The notes under the pieces are model-generated. The model was not told where the DNA came from. It saw only the letters and a program-made list of their open reading frames with translations, and did not search any database. Shown piece after piece: positions 1 through 10,619 of a DNA stretch of 64,000 nt. Source of the DNA: Zygnema cylindricum (taxonomy: Eukaryota > Streptophyta > Zygnematophyceae > Zygnematales > Zygnemataceae); NCBI GenBank assembly GCA_037447655.1, contig JBBHKE010001006.1, forward strand, positions 186,001 to 250,000. Direction: 5' to 3'. Position 1 is the stretch's first letter. Every line of letters starts with the position of its first letter. The translations under genes and the position numbers were made by a program.

Positions 1-2
1 TA

Positions 3-180
3 GAGATTCTTTTTGCTATCGACTCAGGGGAGTCTTGCCTTCACAGGGGTGAAGGTGGTCAGAGTTTTTGTCTGCCAGGGTGGCAGTCATTTTTGCTTAA
101 ACACAAAGGGGTCAGGATTATCCTAGAGGCTTTCTTAGAAGCTGTCCACTCTGAGGACTTATGGAGGTCTCAGAGTTTCA
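3..180 (+). repeat. Dispersed repeat R1, copy 1
   Basis: This stretch recurs in direct orientation at 20826-21002 with only scattered substitutions and small indels. Both copies carry the same order of short words (ATCGACTCAGGGGAGTC, CAGGGTGGCAG, AAAGGGGTCAGGATTATCC). No coding potential is evident. It looks like part of an interspersed element, perhaps an LTR, but the ends are not visible and copy 1 starts at the window edge. Confidence 0.85.
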
Positions 181-2560
181 ACTTCTCAACTTTGATAACC
201 ATTGTAGTAAGAAACAATGTATTTGTGAAATTAGAGAGGAGATTCTCACTTCCTCCCATTTTGTCTTACAATAAACAGGATGGCTCATGTAAACCATTAA
301 AAAACTACGATAAGTAATTTAAGTGTTTGAAGCCCGTAGACTAACTTTTGGTAAGGGCTTTAGCAAATCGAAAAGGTGAGGTAGTAATAAAATATTGCAA
401 AGAATCATCAGATAATGGGGAAGACAAAAGGCCAAAAGTGGCCTTCTCTATCAATAAAGAGCAAAAAAGAGAGCGCAAAACATTGACGAGAGCACAAAAC
501 GTTGACGTACAATGAGTACACGTTGAACAAGTGATAGAGGAAAACCCTTTTTTTTCTAAATGGGTGGAATTTAACAAAATTGGGAGAACGAGTGTGCTAT
601 AAGAGATTTAAAAAAGAGGAAATCAAATAGAGAAGTCGGCAAGGTCTAGGTCTGTACATATAACGTCAAAATAACATAGTTAAGTGGACAATAACAACTA
701 ATATTGAATTGAAAATGAATGCAAAAATCAACGATTCATGCCAAGTAGAAAGGATCTACAAGGCATACAAACGAAAGTGGTAATTAGTACGATGGCCAAA
801 ATAGTTACATCACTTAAGAAAACGCTTACGTTACAGAATAAGCTATGCATGGGAGGTAAGTGCAACTTTAAGGCGGCCCAATCTCTGAAAATCGGACACA
901 TGAGCAACGAGAATTCTACAACTAGGACAAAATCCTTGCGCTAGATTATTTTGGTAGTCTTTCATAAGAAAAAGAAGCACCAAAGTCCACACCTATAATG
1001 GGGCATACAGAGGGTTGTACAAAATTGGAGGGAAGTTCCAGATAAATAGAAAGGCTTGAGCTTTGGGCAAAACAAACCTTTGCTGCGAGTTTGAGGGCAC
1101 CAAACCTCCTATCGATCTTGGGACCATAGAACAAATGGAAGGAAAAAACAAAAGATATGGGACGTATGTTTAGACTACTTGCAAGTAGTACGATGAACGA
1201 GAGCTTCTTTGCGCGGAGGAGAAACACAAGAGATTAAGAGGCGAGACCACTAAGGACATTTCCAAAGTTGTCTCTCTTTATACATATGAAGGGGTTTTTC
1301 GGAAATGTGGCCATAAAAAAATCACTTACGTTGTCTACAGAGCTACGCATAATAGTTAGTGTAAAAGGAAAACATTATAAAAATGGACAATGTTGATCAT
1401 GCTGTGGATTTCGATGCAAGGTCACGCATCCAAAGACGGATCTACTTGTCCTAAGTCACATCTCGGCAACATGGTAATACATTGTTTCTTGTCAATAGCC
1501 TCTAATTTGCTGCGTGTAAAATAAAGAGTCACATGTGCTTGGCATAATAATCTATAGTTAAGAATCGGCATGCGTAAGTATAACTACATGTAAAAGGTAG
1601 ACGTTGCTACTTAGGGGTTACTGGTTACTGCAAAACCTGCCTTTGAACTTTCGTTTCAATTAAGCAAACATAAAATCCACGCCTCTTTTATTTGTCTTTT
1701 TCCATCTATGTCTCGGTTTGAAGCCCAAAGCCTTCACTTTTTGGGACACTTTTAACATGGGCACCACGGGGGGATGACCTTATTAGAGGTGTCACATTCT
1801 CGTCACGTGCCCGACACTCTTAGGGAGACATCACATGATGATTATTATGTGGAAGGAGCTCAAAGATTTAGTCATGACTTGCATTTCAAAATCATGATAG
1901 ATGTTGGTATGATGAGCCATCAAATGGGCTAAAGTAGGTCTATGGTTGACACCCTCTGACTTTAGAGAAGCCTTGTAGGGACTAACTGTACCCTTGTGTG
2001 GCCTTCAGTTCAAACACTTCAAGAACCTTTATCATAAGGTAGAAAAGTTGTAGGCATGATCTACAGTGAAAGGGGATATAACAAGTCTTCCATGATTACG
2101 CTCAACCTCAGAAGAAACTTAACATAATTATAATAACCCTTAGGCAAATTCTCTTGTCAAACACTTGTAGCCCACTCATTTTAAGTAGAAGCTATAATTA
2201 AGCCATGGATGGCAGAAATCGACAGGTCTGATTTGAAGTTAAGCATATCAAAAGGGCCTTAACTAGCTTAAAAAGGTCTCTTTGACCTTGCATGTCTTCT
2301 TGTGAGAATAGATGTTAGACATGTTAATTAACTTGTTCGAAAGCATAGACTAAGACCCAATCACAACTATTTGAAGAACTTCATTTGAATATTTAACTTC
2401 GAAGTTAACAAATTCAAACCAAATTTTTGAAATATAAGTCATTTGGTCATTTTGGCACGCAATAACTTTGCGGACTTGGTTTGCTCGAATCATACGATTG
2501 GCCCGGTGGATGGTTCAAAGCGCTTACAGGTTTTTGACAAAATGGTTAAAGGTATTTGAT
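181..2560. other. Intergenic DNA without a recognisable gene
   Basis: AT-rich sequence with only short open frames on both strands. None shows a motif, splice pattern or codon use I can recognise. Given R1 on the left and a gypsy relic on the right, decayed retroelement is the likely content, but that is inference. Confidence 0.5.
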
Positions 2561-2566
2561 CTTATC

Positions 2567-2870
2567 TCAATTCTTATTGGTTAAGTTCAACGGAGAATTA
2601 TTTTCGAACCAAGGGTCATTTTTAAAAAAATATTGGTCAGAGATACCCAACGCCATAGGCTTGAAAGGTTGCACGGTTCGATGTAATGTATCATTGATCT
2701 TAAGAATGGGGTTCTTTTCATTTACCGTAATATCGTTGAGATCATGGCAAACCATGCATATGTCTATTTTGTCATTTTTTCTTTCCACAAACCAAAACCG
2801 CTACATCGTCTCGAGTTGTCCACAATGGAACATGTCCCCTTCTAACAAAACACCGATTTTTTGTTTATCT
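2567..2870 (-). pseudogene. Ty3/gypsy-type reverse transcriptase relic
   Basis: On the minus strand a 73-codon open frame (2788-2567) contains MVCHDLNDITVNEKNPILKI, which fits the gypsy RT block usually written as DYR-LN-T-K--YPLP-I. An LG-S---YF segment follows. Just upstream, V-VLV-GKK lies in another frame where an APVLFVKKKDG block would be expected, so the copy is frameshifted and has in-frame stops. This is an RT fragment only; no integrase, RNase H or LTRs could be attached. Confidence 0.55.
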
Positions 2871-3589
2871 TACAAATCATATTTTGGACTAAAAGAGAAG
2901 ATGCCGCTTGTCGCGTGATCACGGTAAAATGGGGTTGGTGGTCTTGGTTGGTAGTCGTTATTGATAGTCAACAAAATCAATCTGTGCGAAGTATCTCGCC
3001 GGGTTTTTGGTACCACCTTTGTGTTTAGATTGAATTGCAAGCAACCTTGAAATGGCTCTCTCAATGGTGAGGTGATGCATGATCACAAACATAAACCACA
3101 CAAGTACACAATAATCAAGCAAAACAGATTTAGTTTGTTTTCCATAAAGGGTTCTATAATTTTCACCCAATTGCTTTAAATACAAATCCTTGGGGCTCTA
3201 CGACTACATCCACTGTATCATTAAAAGAAGAGACGACAGCCATTCAAACTTAAGTCTGAACCCTGATCCTTAACTTGCAAACCAAGATCTATGTATGCTG
3301 CTGCACCCTTAATTTAACTGACGCCTAACGAAAAAAATTGGCCTCAAAAACGTTGAAACACTTTCATTACTTTGTTGACGTTTCATCGTTTTAACCTCAA
3401 AAAGCTGCGTCAAAAGGTTACAACTGGCGGTTGCTGTTGGTAAAACGACTGTTAAAAAGTGAGAATAATTACGTCATCAACAACTTAAAATGCGTTTTGT
3501 TAAGCTACTTCAATCTACGATGTGCATCAGTCGGACCGACAAATGGCTGGACTACAGGACAAACGTTTTGATTCCCTGAGTAAAATAAC
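2871..3589. other. Intergenic DNA, no gene seen
   Basis: AT-rich sequence with short frames only. It may be more of the gypsy relic, since it lies upstream of the RT fragment on the minus strand, but no protease or RT block is readable. The last eight bases, AAAATAAC, are the left target-site duplication of the MITE that follows. Confidence 0.45.
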
Positions 3590-3894
3590 CATAGTTCAAA
3601 AGTAGGTGAAAGTAGCCCCATACAATATGTCTATTGTACGCAAAACATACAATATGGCCTTAAGACCCATATTGTATTCGGACCTATTCGGACCAATTAA
3701 AACATTCGGCCCAAAAATTGAACCAATTAAAACATTCAAACCAAAAAAAATTATTTACACCGTCAGATTCGGACGATCGGATGGTCGCTGATCAAAGTAG
3801 CGATTTAATAGATCACATGAAAAGCCCATAACACAACTTACGATAAAGGCGCCGACCAAACGCCTACCATAAAAGCGTCTGCTTTTGAACTATG
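3590..3894 (+). mobile_element. hAT-type MITE family M1, copy 1
   Basis: A 305-bp non-autonomous element bounded by inverted termini, CATAGTTCAAAAGTAGG on the left and a matching GCTTTTGAACTATG on the right. It is flanked by an 8-bp target duplication with one mismatch (AAAATAAC at 3582-3589, AAAACAAC at 3895-3902). Two further copies lie at 18763-19037 (opposite orientation) and 21189-21688. An 8-bp duplication and ends beginning CA with a G nearby are typical of the hAT superfamily. It carries no transposase. Confidence 0.85.
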
Positions 3895-3902
3895 AAAACA
3901 AC

Positions 3903-4821
3903 TGACATGTGGTAAATTGGTTAGGCAAGAGCGTACGGTAATTCGATGAATGTCAACTGTAAAGTGTTCGATTTTGTCTGGTAGTGAAGACTCGGTTTCC
4001 TTTCTTATGAAACTCGCGTCCCTTTGGATACGGTCCACCGACTGATTTTTTATTCTAAAAACAATACTTCGCCGTTAAATTGATTACACGCACAAATCAA
4101 AAGTTACGCATTTAATACGCACAAAAGGCATAAAACAGGCGGCGTCCTCTAGAAGTCTTTAGCGCACTAAAGTTTAAACCGTTTGATCATATAATACGGA
4201 TAAAAAATGCGTTTTTTTTGTTTGTGGTTTTTTTTCAGCCTAGAGATGTGGCTTATCGTAACCTTTGTGATTTTATTGGGCAGCATTAAAAGTACTATAG
4301 CGCTACATTCCACTAAAGAGATTCTCAAGGAGTAAACGACGAGCTTTTATTGGAAAAACGCCCACCCGAATCTTTATGTCGGTGACCTATAGCCACAAAC
4401 CTTGATCTAGATCCGCTGAACCTAGACAGAATATTTTCTCTTCTTCTTTCCACCTAGGCAAAATTTCAGACGTACAGCTACGTGGATGTGCCGGCTGGTT
4501 CGTATTCACGGATCTTTCGTGACTTGTGTCACGTCGGCCTATCTACGCTCAAAAATAGTTTAGAATAGCTGACGTGGAGCCCTAAGCTTGAGATTCAAAT
4601 TTGTCTTTTAGTGTTAGGTACAGCTGAACGAGACCGAGCATCAAGTGACCGTGGACCCTCCACTAGATGTACCTCCCCCGGTAATACCTCCACGGGATTT
4701 CCAACTATATCGAATACTGAGACCAGAACCGTTAGAAAAATTAGAAAATAGAAATATTTAAATTTGTAACTGACCAGCTCGTTGCGACATTTTTTGTTGA
4801 GTCCTGTCACGTCTCGTAGCC
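3903..4821. other. Intergenic, presumed 5' region of the haloperoxidase gene
   Basis: No coding block is convincing. An ATG at 4822 is in frame with the first recognised haloperoxidase exon but is separated from it by an in-frame TAG at 4855-4857. The true first exon may therefore lie here or further left. The word GTAC, often as CGTAC or GTACG, becomes frequent from here on. Confidence 0.4.
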
Positions 4822-4857
4822 ATGGCTTCCTCACGCTCCTTCTCATATTTCGCCTAG

Positions 4858-7800
4858 GCCGTCACGATTTTCGCTGCAACGTACGGAATGTACGGAGCTG
4901 AAGCTCGCCTGAACAGCAGTCTTGTCACGGAGTGGAACGAAGCGGCGCAGCAGGTAAGGGAAAATCCGTACGGTAGATGTATTTTCGCGGTTCTAGGGCA
5001 GATTTTTTGTTTTATTCATGGAAAACGAATCTGACGCCATATCATGGTTTTGGCGCCACGTGGCGAGCAGCCATTTGATGACGATTAGTTATACGGTGAT
5101 GTGAGATTTTAAATCTAGTCCCCCTCTTTTCTGGACACTTGTACGGAGATCATGCAACCGTGATGCCGTACAGTACCGTACACTTTTTCAAAAACCTTTT
5201 CGTAAATGTGAAACGTATTATTGGTATTTTCTTTCTTTTGAAAATCTTCACTTTGCTCCTCCAGTTGTTCATGGCTCCTCCAAAATATTGAATTCTCCCA
5301 TTTCAATTTTCCATTTTTTTTTTTTATTTTTTTTTTTACTTCAAGACTATAAACTTCCAGTCTAACTTCTGAATCCGAGAAATTTCTAACCTATTGTTTT
5401 AATTGACGCTTCAGACCCTTTTTTCACCTTCGCTGGTTTTTTGTCTTTTCCCTTACTTGTCTTACCCTCTTCTGTCTTTTCTTTTTTGTCTTTTTCCCTC
5501 CCTGCCTATCCTCTCTCCTCTGTTTTCATTGGCGCAGGCCATCCGGCTGAGCGGCACTCAGGGCCAAATCGCGTCACGCTACTTCGCGCTGCTCCACTTT
5601 TCCATTTTCCGTACGATCGTACTGTACGACGCCAAAAGCAGCAGCTATCCCGGAGCTCAGCGCGAACCTTCCGCGATATTCTCCGCCCACTACGTTTTGT
5701 CGGCGTAAGTGACACCTTTTTTGTTTTTTTTTTTATAAGCCTACCGTACCGTATATAGTGTCGTGACTTAAAATTTTGCGTATTTAGTTTTAGTACACGT
5801 CATCTCCAGTGTCATGGAGCTCCATCTTCAGTTACGTAAATGAAAATCTGATCCATTTCCAGTCACGTAGCTGGAAATGTCTTTGAAATTGATGAACTGA
5901 GCCGGTGAAGAACCTCCCTGACTCTCTGTTTGATTTTTTATATTCAATGCGCACTATATTTATAGGTAAACTGGTAAAGTGGTTTCGATGTTTTTCAGTG
6001 CATGCTGTTTTGTTCCGGGCAGCCTACTTTCGGAGTACCGATTCGTGATTGGTTGTATGTAGCACGCAGTCTGTTTCCTTCTTGCTTTCACAGTTTATCG
6101 ACAGGCTACGAAACTTTTACCGTGCGAGTTTTTTATGGCTATTATTTATTTTTTTTTCCCGGGCAGCCTACTTCCGCAGTATCAGTCGTCCATATTCGAC
6201 GGCCTCGTGGCGACGCAACTTGCGACGCTTTCGCTGACGGCGACGCAAATCTCTGCCTCTAAAAAACTGGGCAAAGTTCGACCGCTGGCGCTCCTCACGC
6301 CCAGGTACTGCAGTGCTGCTGCTGCTGTAATTGTTGCTCTCGCTTGCCATCGCTGTTGCAAATTTTGCTATTGCTATACTGCTGTTGCTACAGTGCTATT
6401 GCCGCCGCTGCTGCTATACTGCCATTGCTACTGCTAGTCCTATTGCTAGTGCTGTGGCTAGCTACTGCTGTTGCTATATTGTTATTGCTACACTGCTATA
6501 GCTAGATTGCTATTCCTATACTGTTATTGCAATTTTCCGCTATTGCTATTTTCCGCTATTGCTATTTTCCGCTATTGCTATTTTCCGCTATTGCTATTTT
6601 CCGCTATTGCTATTTTCCGCTATTGCTATTTTCCGCTATTGCTATTTTCCGCTATTGCTATTTTCCGCTATTGCTATTTTCTGCTATTGCTATATTTGAC
6701 ATTGTTATTGATTGTTTTTTGTTAATTATAATAACTATTCTCTCTTTTTAATATTTTTTGTTTTTTTTTTTTTGTTTTTTTCCAGACTAAACGACAACAG
6801 TCAGGAATATTCTAAATATTTTCCTGCACCCGCTGGAGGACCTACCGGCTTATATCAGTTTGTTCCCGGACAAACTTTTGCCCTCTTTCCCCAACATGGG
6901 ATCACAAAACCTTTTTACACTAAAACAAAGGTAAATAAATTTAATAGAAAAACTCAAACCCTTAGACAACCCTAAGTAATCATGTAAAACTTTACTCGAG
7001 AATTATTTTTTGTCCCCAAACGTTTTTCAAGATCTTTCTCACAAATGTTTAGGCGTTTGAACTTTTTCAGAACTTTGAAACGCTAAAGAACCCTAAAATC
7101 CCGTCTTTTTCAAATGTCTTCCCCTCCCTCCCCCCTTTCTCCACTCTATTTTTAGGTTTTCCCAGGTTTATGATACTTAATTGTCCCTTACACCATTCCT
7201 CCCCCTCCTCCCCCCCCTCCCCCTCCTTTTTTGTTTTTCAATACGGTGTTCTAACCTACTCTAGTGGTTGGTTTCCCTTAAAACCCCTTTTTTTTTTTTG
7301 AAACGAATCCCCCTCCTCCCCCCTCTTATCTCTCCTTGCCCCCCTCCCTCTCTCCCCTTTCTTCAAACCCTTTGATGAAGAACCCCCTCTCTGTTATCCA
7401 CTATTTTTAATTCTCGCGTTGACGACGCCTATCTGGCTCCTATACCGCCCCCTCCCCCTTTTTAAAACACGACCCTGTCTTTTAAAAAGAACAAAGAGAA
7501 CCACCTTATTGATCCACACTATTTATGGGGTTTCCAGCTTTACGACACCTATTTCGGCCCCTATGTCGTCCCATCTCCGGCCTACAACGCCCAGTTTACG
7601 GAAGTTCAGAGTTACGGAAACATAACGGGATCCCTCCGTACCGACTATGAAACAGAAACCGTTTTTTTCTGGGCAGATGGGACAGGTAAACGACAGAAGT
7701 GTTTTGGTTTTAGGCTGCCCGTAAATTTTGAGGGAAATTTGGGATGAGGTCGTCATTTTGTAATTTTCTTTTTTTCGTCGGGCAGGAGCTGGAAACGGCA

Positions 7801-8969
7801 AATTATCATGAATATCTTTGCATTTTTTTTTGGAAAAACCTCCTCTCCCATTCCTCTTTCCCTTCTCTCCTCCCTCTTCTTCTCTCTGCCCTCTTGTTCT
7901 TCCTCTTCTTTCCCCTCTATCCTCTCTCCTTTGCTCTTTCTTGTCAACTTTAACCTTGTATGTAATTTTTTTTTTCTTTTCCTTCGTTTTCCCACTCTTT
8001 CTTCTCCCGCTGACCTACCTGACTCCTTCCGATGATGCTTCATTTCTCCCTCCCCCCTCCCTATCTCTCCCTTCAGCCACCTCCTCTTCCCCGCCCTGCT
8101 ATCTTAACCAACCTCCACTTTCCCCTCTCCTCCTCTCCTTCCCTCCCTCCTTCCCTCCCTCCTTCCCTCTCTCTCTCTTTTCCTTCCCTCCCTCTCCCTC
8201 TCGTTTTGTCCGCTCTCTCTCTCTCTCCTCTTGTGCCCTCTCACCCCCCTCTCTCTCCCTCTCTTCCTCTCTCTTTCTCTCTCAACCTCCCTCCTTCCTC
8301 CTCTCTCTGTTCTCTGTTCCAGGCACCTCCTCTCCCGCCGGCCACTGGTTCCAGATCGCGAGGGAGGTTCTCTCTCCCTCCACCCCTCTCTTGGCCGCCG
8401 CCAAAGCCTACGCCCTGGTGGGGGTGGCCCAGTATGACGCCAGTATTGCCGGATTTTACCAGAAGTACAAATATAAGTTTTGGAGGCCCATCACGGCCAT
8501 AAGGTGAGGGGGGGAGAGAGAGAGAGGTAGGGAAGTTGTGGAGGAGAGGGAGAGGAACAAAACCCATTTTTCCCGAAAAAAAAATGCTTAGAAACCAGAG
8601 GGACAACGGGACATAGAAGGCCAACGGGAGGGAGAGGGATCGAGTGAGGGAGAAACACAGGGGATTGAGGTTGTGAGAGGGGATGGAGGGGAGAGGAGGG
8701 GGGGAAACAGAGGGTTGAAGAGAGCTATGTACCAAGGCTGAAAGAATGACTGAAACTGTCGAAGGAGGAAAATTAAGAAAATGAAGAAACAGAAAAGACA
8801 GTCGATAACTGTGGTCAGGTGGGGAGGAGAGGGAAAGAGAGAAGGAGAAATGGTTGACAGAGGAACGAGAGGGAGAGGAGAGGGAGAATATCCGCTATTT
8901 TTTCTTTGAAAAACATTAAAACAACACTTGAGAAGATGGCTCACCTATACCTGCTCTCAAGTGAAAGGT

Positions 8970-9016
<47 letters not shown>

Positions 9017-10278
9017 CCCCTCTCTCTCTCCCTCTCTCTTTTTTTTTCCCCCTCTCTCCCCCTCTCTCCCCCTCTCCCTCTCTCTCCCCCCCTCTCTTCC
9101 TCTCTCCCTCTCTCTCTCTCTCCCTCTCCCCCCCCCCTCTCTCCCCCTCTCCCTCCCCCTCCCTCTCTCTCTCTCCCCCTCTCTCCCCTTCTCTCTCCCT
9201 CTCTCTCTCTCTCTCCCCCTCTCCCTCTCTCCCCCTCTCCCTCCCCCTCCCCCCTCCCTCCCTCCCTCCCTCCCTCCCTCCCTCCCCTCCTCTCTCCCCT
9301 TTTTTCTGTTTTTTTATTAATCCTCCCTCTTTCCCTCACCTGCCCTCCAGACAAGGTGATTCCGTGCACGCCCCTGACCCCACCTTCTCTCCCCTTCTCT
9401 CCACCCCTCCCCATCCCGAGTACCCTTCGGGACATTCCATCACTGCTGCCGCTTCCGCCCTTATCCTCTCCAAGGTTTTAAAACTTAAGGATGTTTATTC
9501 ACAAATTACCCCTTTTTCTATTGGGTCCGAGGGAGGGGGAGGGGCATACCCTGCGAGAACTTATTCCTCTCTCGCTGACGCGGCGCAGGAAGTTGGAGAT
9601 AGTCGGTAAAACCCCAAAAGTTTTTGGAAACCCCAATTTGTTTTCTATTTATACTAACTTCATTTTAACCGCAGTTGACCCCGGATTTAAAAGTGTGTTC
9701 TTTTATATTTGGAAAATGTCCACTTATTTTAAATCCCAATTTTGGTTTCTGGGAATCCTGAATAATTTGTAAAAGGCTAGAAACCCAGAAGATAAGTAAC
9801 CTGGAAAAGTTAAGATATGAAAAAAACAAAACCCAAAAACCTAACACAAATCAAAAACAAAGCTGTGAAATTTGTTTCTTTTTTCTTTATTCATATTCGT
9901 AATTAGTGTGGGTAAATCGAGGAGTCTGTTTGATTGTTTGTTTGTTTTGTTTTTCCTAGGGTTCTTGGTGGTATCCATTTTAGAAAATCGGTTGACGATG
10001 GTTTCGACCTTGGAGTGAAGGTACATTTTTGTCCTTTTTCTGTCACTTTCTGTCTTTGAGTCAGTTGTTTGTTCTTTTCCGTCGCTTGTTTTTTATGGGA
10101 GGACAGTTGTTTGTCCTAATATTCCTAGTACAACCTTCTTCGTGGTGTGATGTGACATCATTCATTTTTTTTTTGGCAGTGTGACCGGAGAAAATTTACC
10201 TTTCATTTATTTATTGTTATTTATTTTCTGCGTTTTTTTTTACAGGCTGCCGCTTTTGTTTTCAGGTCGTTAAAATGA
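4858..10278 (+). CDS. Vanadium-dependent haloperoxidase / PAP2-type acid phosphatase family protein (9 exons)
   Basis: Members of this family use vanadate and H2O2 to oxidise halides; related proteins are acid phosphatases. Exons read as 4858-4953, 5538-5704, 6167-6304, 6786-6930, 7538-7685, 8323-8503, 9351-9605, 9960-10020 and 10246-10278 (TGA). All junctions are GT-AG and phases agree, giving 407 codons from 4858. With the first codon as 1, every vanadate-site residue of the family is present: K279 and R286 (K-Y-K-Y-K-F-W-R-P), S318-G319-H320 (PHPEYPSGHS), and R377 and H383 (R-V-L-G-G-I-H). The spacings K-7-R and R-6-H match fungal chloroperoxidase. FFWADGTG and GHW blocks precede the K/R motif. 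The N terminus is unresolved: an ATG at 4822 would give a signal-like start but is cut off by TAG at 4855, so 4858 is either an acceptor site or the gene is broken there. Halide specificity cannot be read from this. Confidence 0.85.
6011..6037 (+). repeat. Decoy copy of the haloperoxidase exon 3 acceptor
   Basis: TTCCGGGCAGCCTACTTTCG here closely matches the true intron 2/exon 3 junction at about 6155-6180 (CCCGGGCAGCCTACTTCCG), including the AG dinucleotide. It lies about 148 bp upstream inside intron 2. Read in the exon 3 frame it soon meets a stop, so it is not an obvious alternative exon. Confidence 0.6.
6535..6692 (+). repeat. 16-bp minisatellite in haloperoxidase intron 3
   Basis: About ten near-perfect copies of the 16-bp unit TTTTCCGCTATTGCTA. 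It is preceded (6305-6534) by a degenerate zone of GCTATTGCTA-like words from which it seems to have grown. Because 16 is not a multiple of 3, all three frames give the same cyclic peptide; the open frames across it are artefacts. Confidence 0.9.
7141..7200 (+). repeat. Degenerate copy 1 of the haloperoxidase exon 5 acceptor region
   Basis: CCACTCTATTTTTAGG, then CCCAGGTTTATGATACTTAA, parallels the true junction at 7515-7570 (CCACACTATTTATGG, then CCAGCTTTACGACACCTATT). Both intron end and exon start are represented. Read in the exon frame it gives V-Y-D-T then a stop, against L-Y-D-T-Y-F in the real exon. Confidence 0.55.
7398..7454 (+). repeat. Degenerate copy 2 of the haloperoxidase exon 5 acceptor region
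   Basis: ATCCACTATTTTTAATTC followed by GTTGACGACGCCTATCTGG and CTCCTATACCGCCCC parallels the true exon 5 start about 120 bp further on. The frame reads V-D-D-A-Y-L-A-P-I-P-P-P against L-Y-D-T-Y-F-G-P-Y-V-V-P. The AG of the acceptor is not conserved in this copy. Confidence 0.6.
7844..8320 (+). repeat. Polypyrimidine tract ending haloperoxidase intron 5
   Basis: Nearly all C/T on the coding strand, made of CTCC, TTCC and CTCT words, running up to the exon 6 acceptor at 8322. Long open frames across it (up to 229 codons) encode only Ser/Pro/Leu/Phe low complexity until the real exon begins. Confidence 0.85.
8972..9298 (+). repeat. (CT)n/(CCCT)n tract near the end of haloperoxidase intron 6
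   Basis: About 330 bp of CT, CCCCCTCT and CCCT repeats with no purine over long stretches, ending about 50 bp before the exon 7 acceptor (9350). Pyrimidines are on the coding strand, as in intron 5. The earlier part of the same intron (8504-8890) is instead purine-rich (GAGGG). Confidence 0.9.
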
Positions 10279-10299
10279 TCGACACTCTCCAAAAATTTA

Positions 10300-10305
10300 A
10301 ATAAA
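10300..10305 (+). terminator. Putative poly(A) signal of the haloperoxidase gene
   Basis: AATAAA lies 22 bp after the TGA at 10276-10278, in an AT-rich 3' flank. The position so close to the stop is unusual but possible; it supports the choice of last exon. Confidence 0.4.
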
Positions 10306-10619
10306 GCTTTGATGAATTGAGTTCGATTAACTAATTTTCCGACAAATTACTTTTCGAAAGATTATTTTTCGATGAATTTTAGAGGGGTGTTGGGAAATTT
10401 AGAAACTCTTCTAATTCATGGGGGGGAGTAAAAGTGACAGGGAGATGTAGAGAGAGACGTAGTGGAGGATACAGGTGGAGGGACAAAAGAAAAAAAACGG
10501 GTATGTAGGGTTTTTTAGAGTTTTAGTGTTTATTTTGTACGTGTATGTGTGTGTTTTTTTTTCTATATAAATAATGTTTTTTCTCCTCCGAAACTTTGTT
10601 GACCCTCAAATTCCTCCCA

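Noticed and set aside
6535-6692. CRISPR-like array
   Set aside because: Direct 16-bp repeats without spacers in an intron of a eukaryotic gene: a minisatellite. The same applies to 61105-61505.
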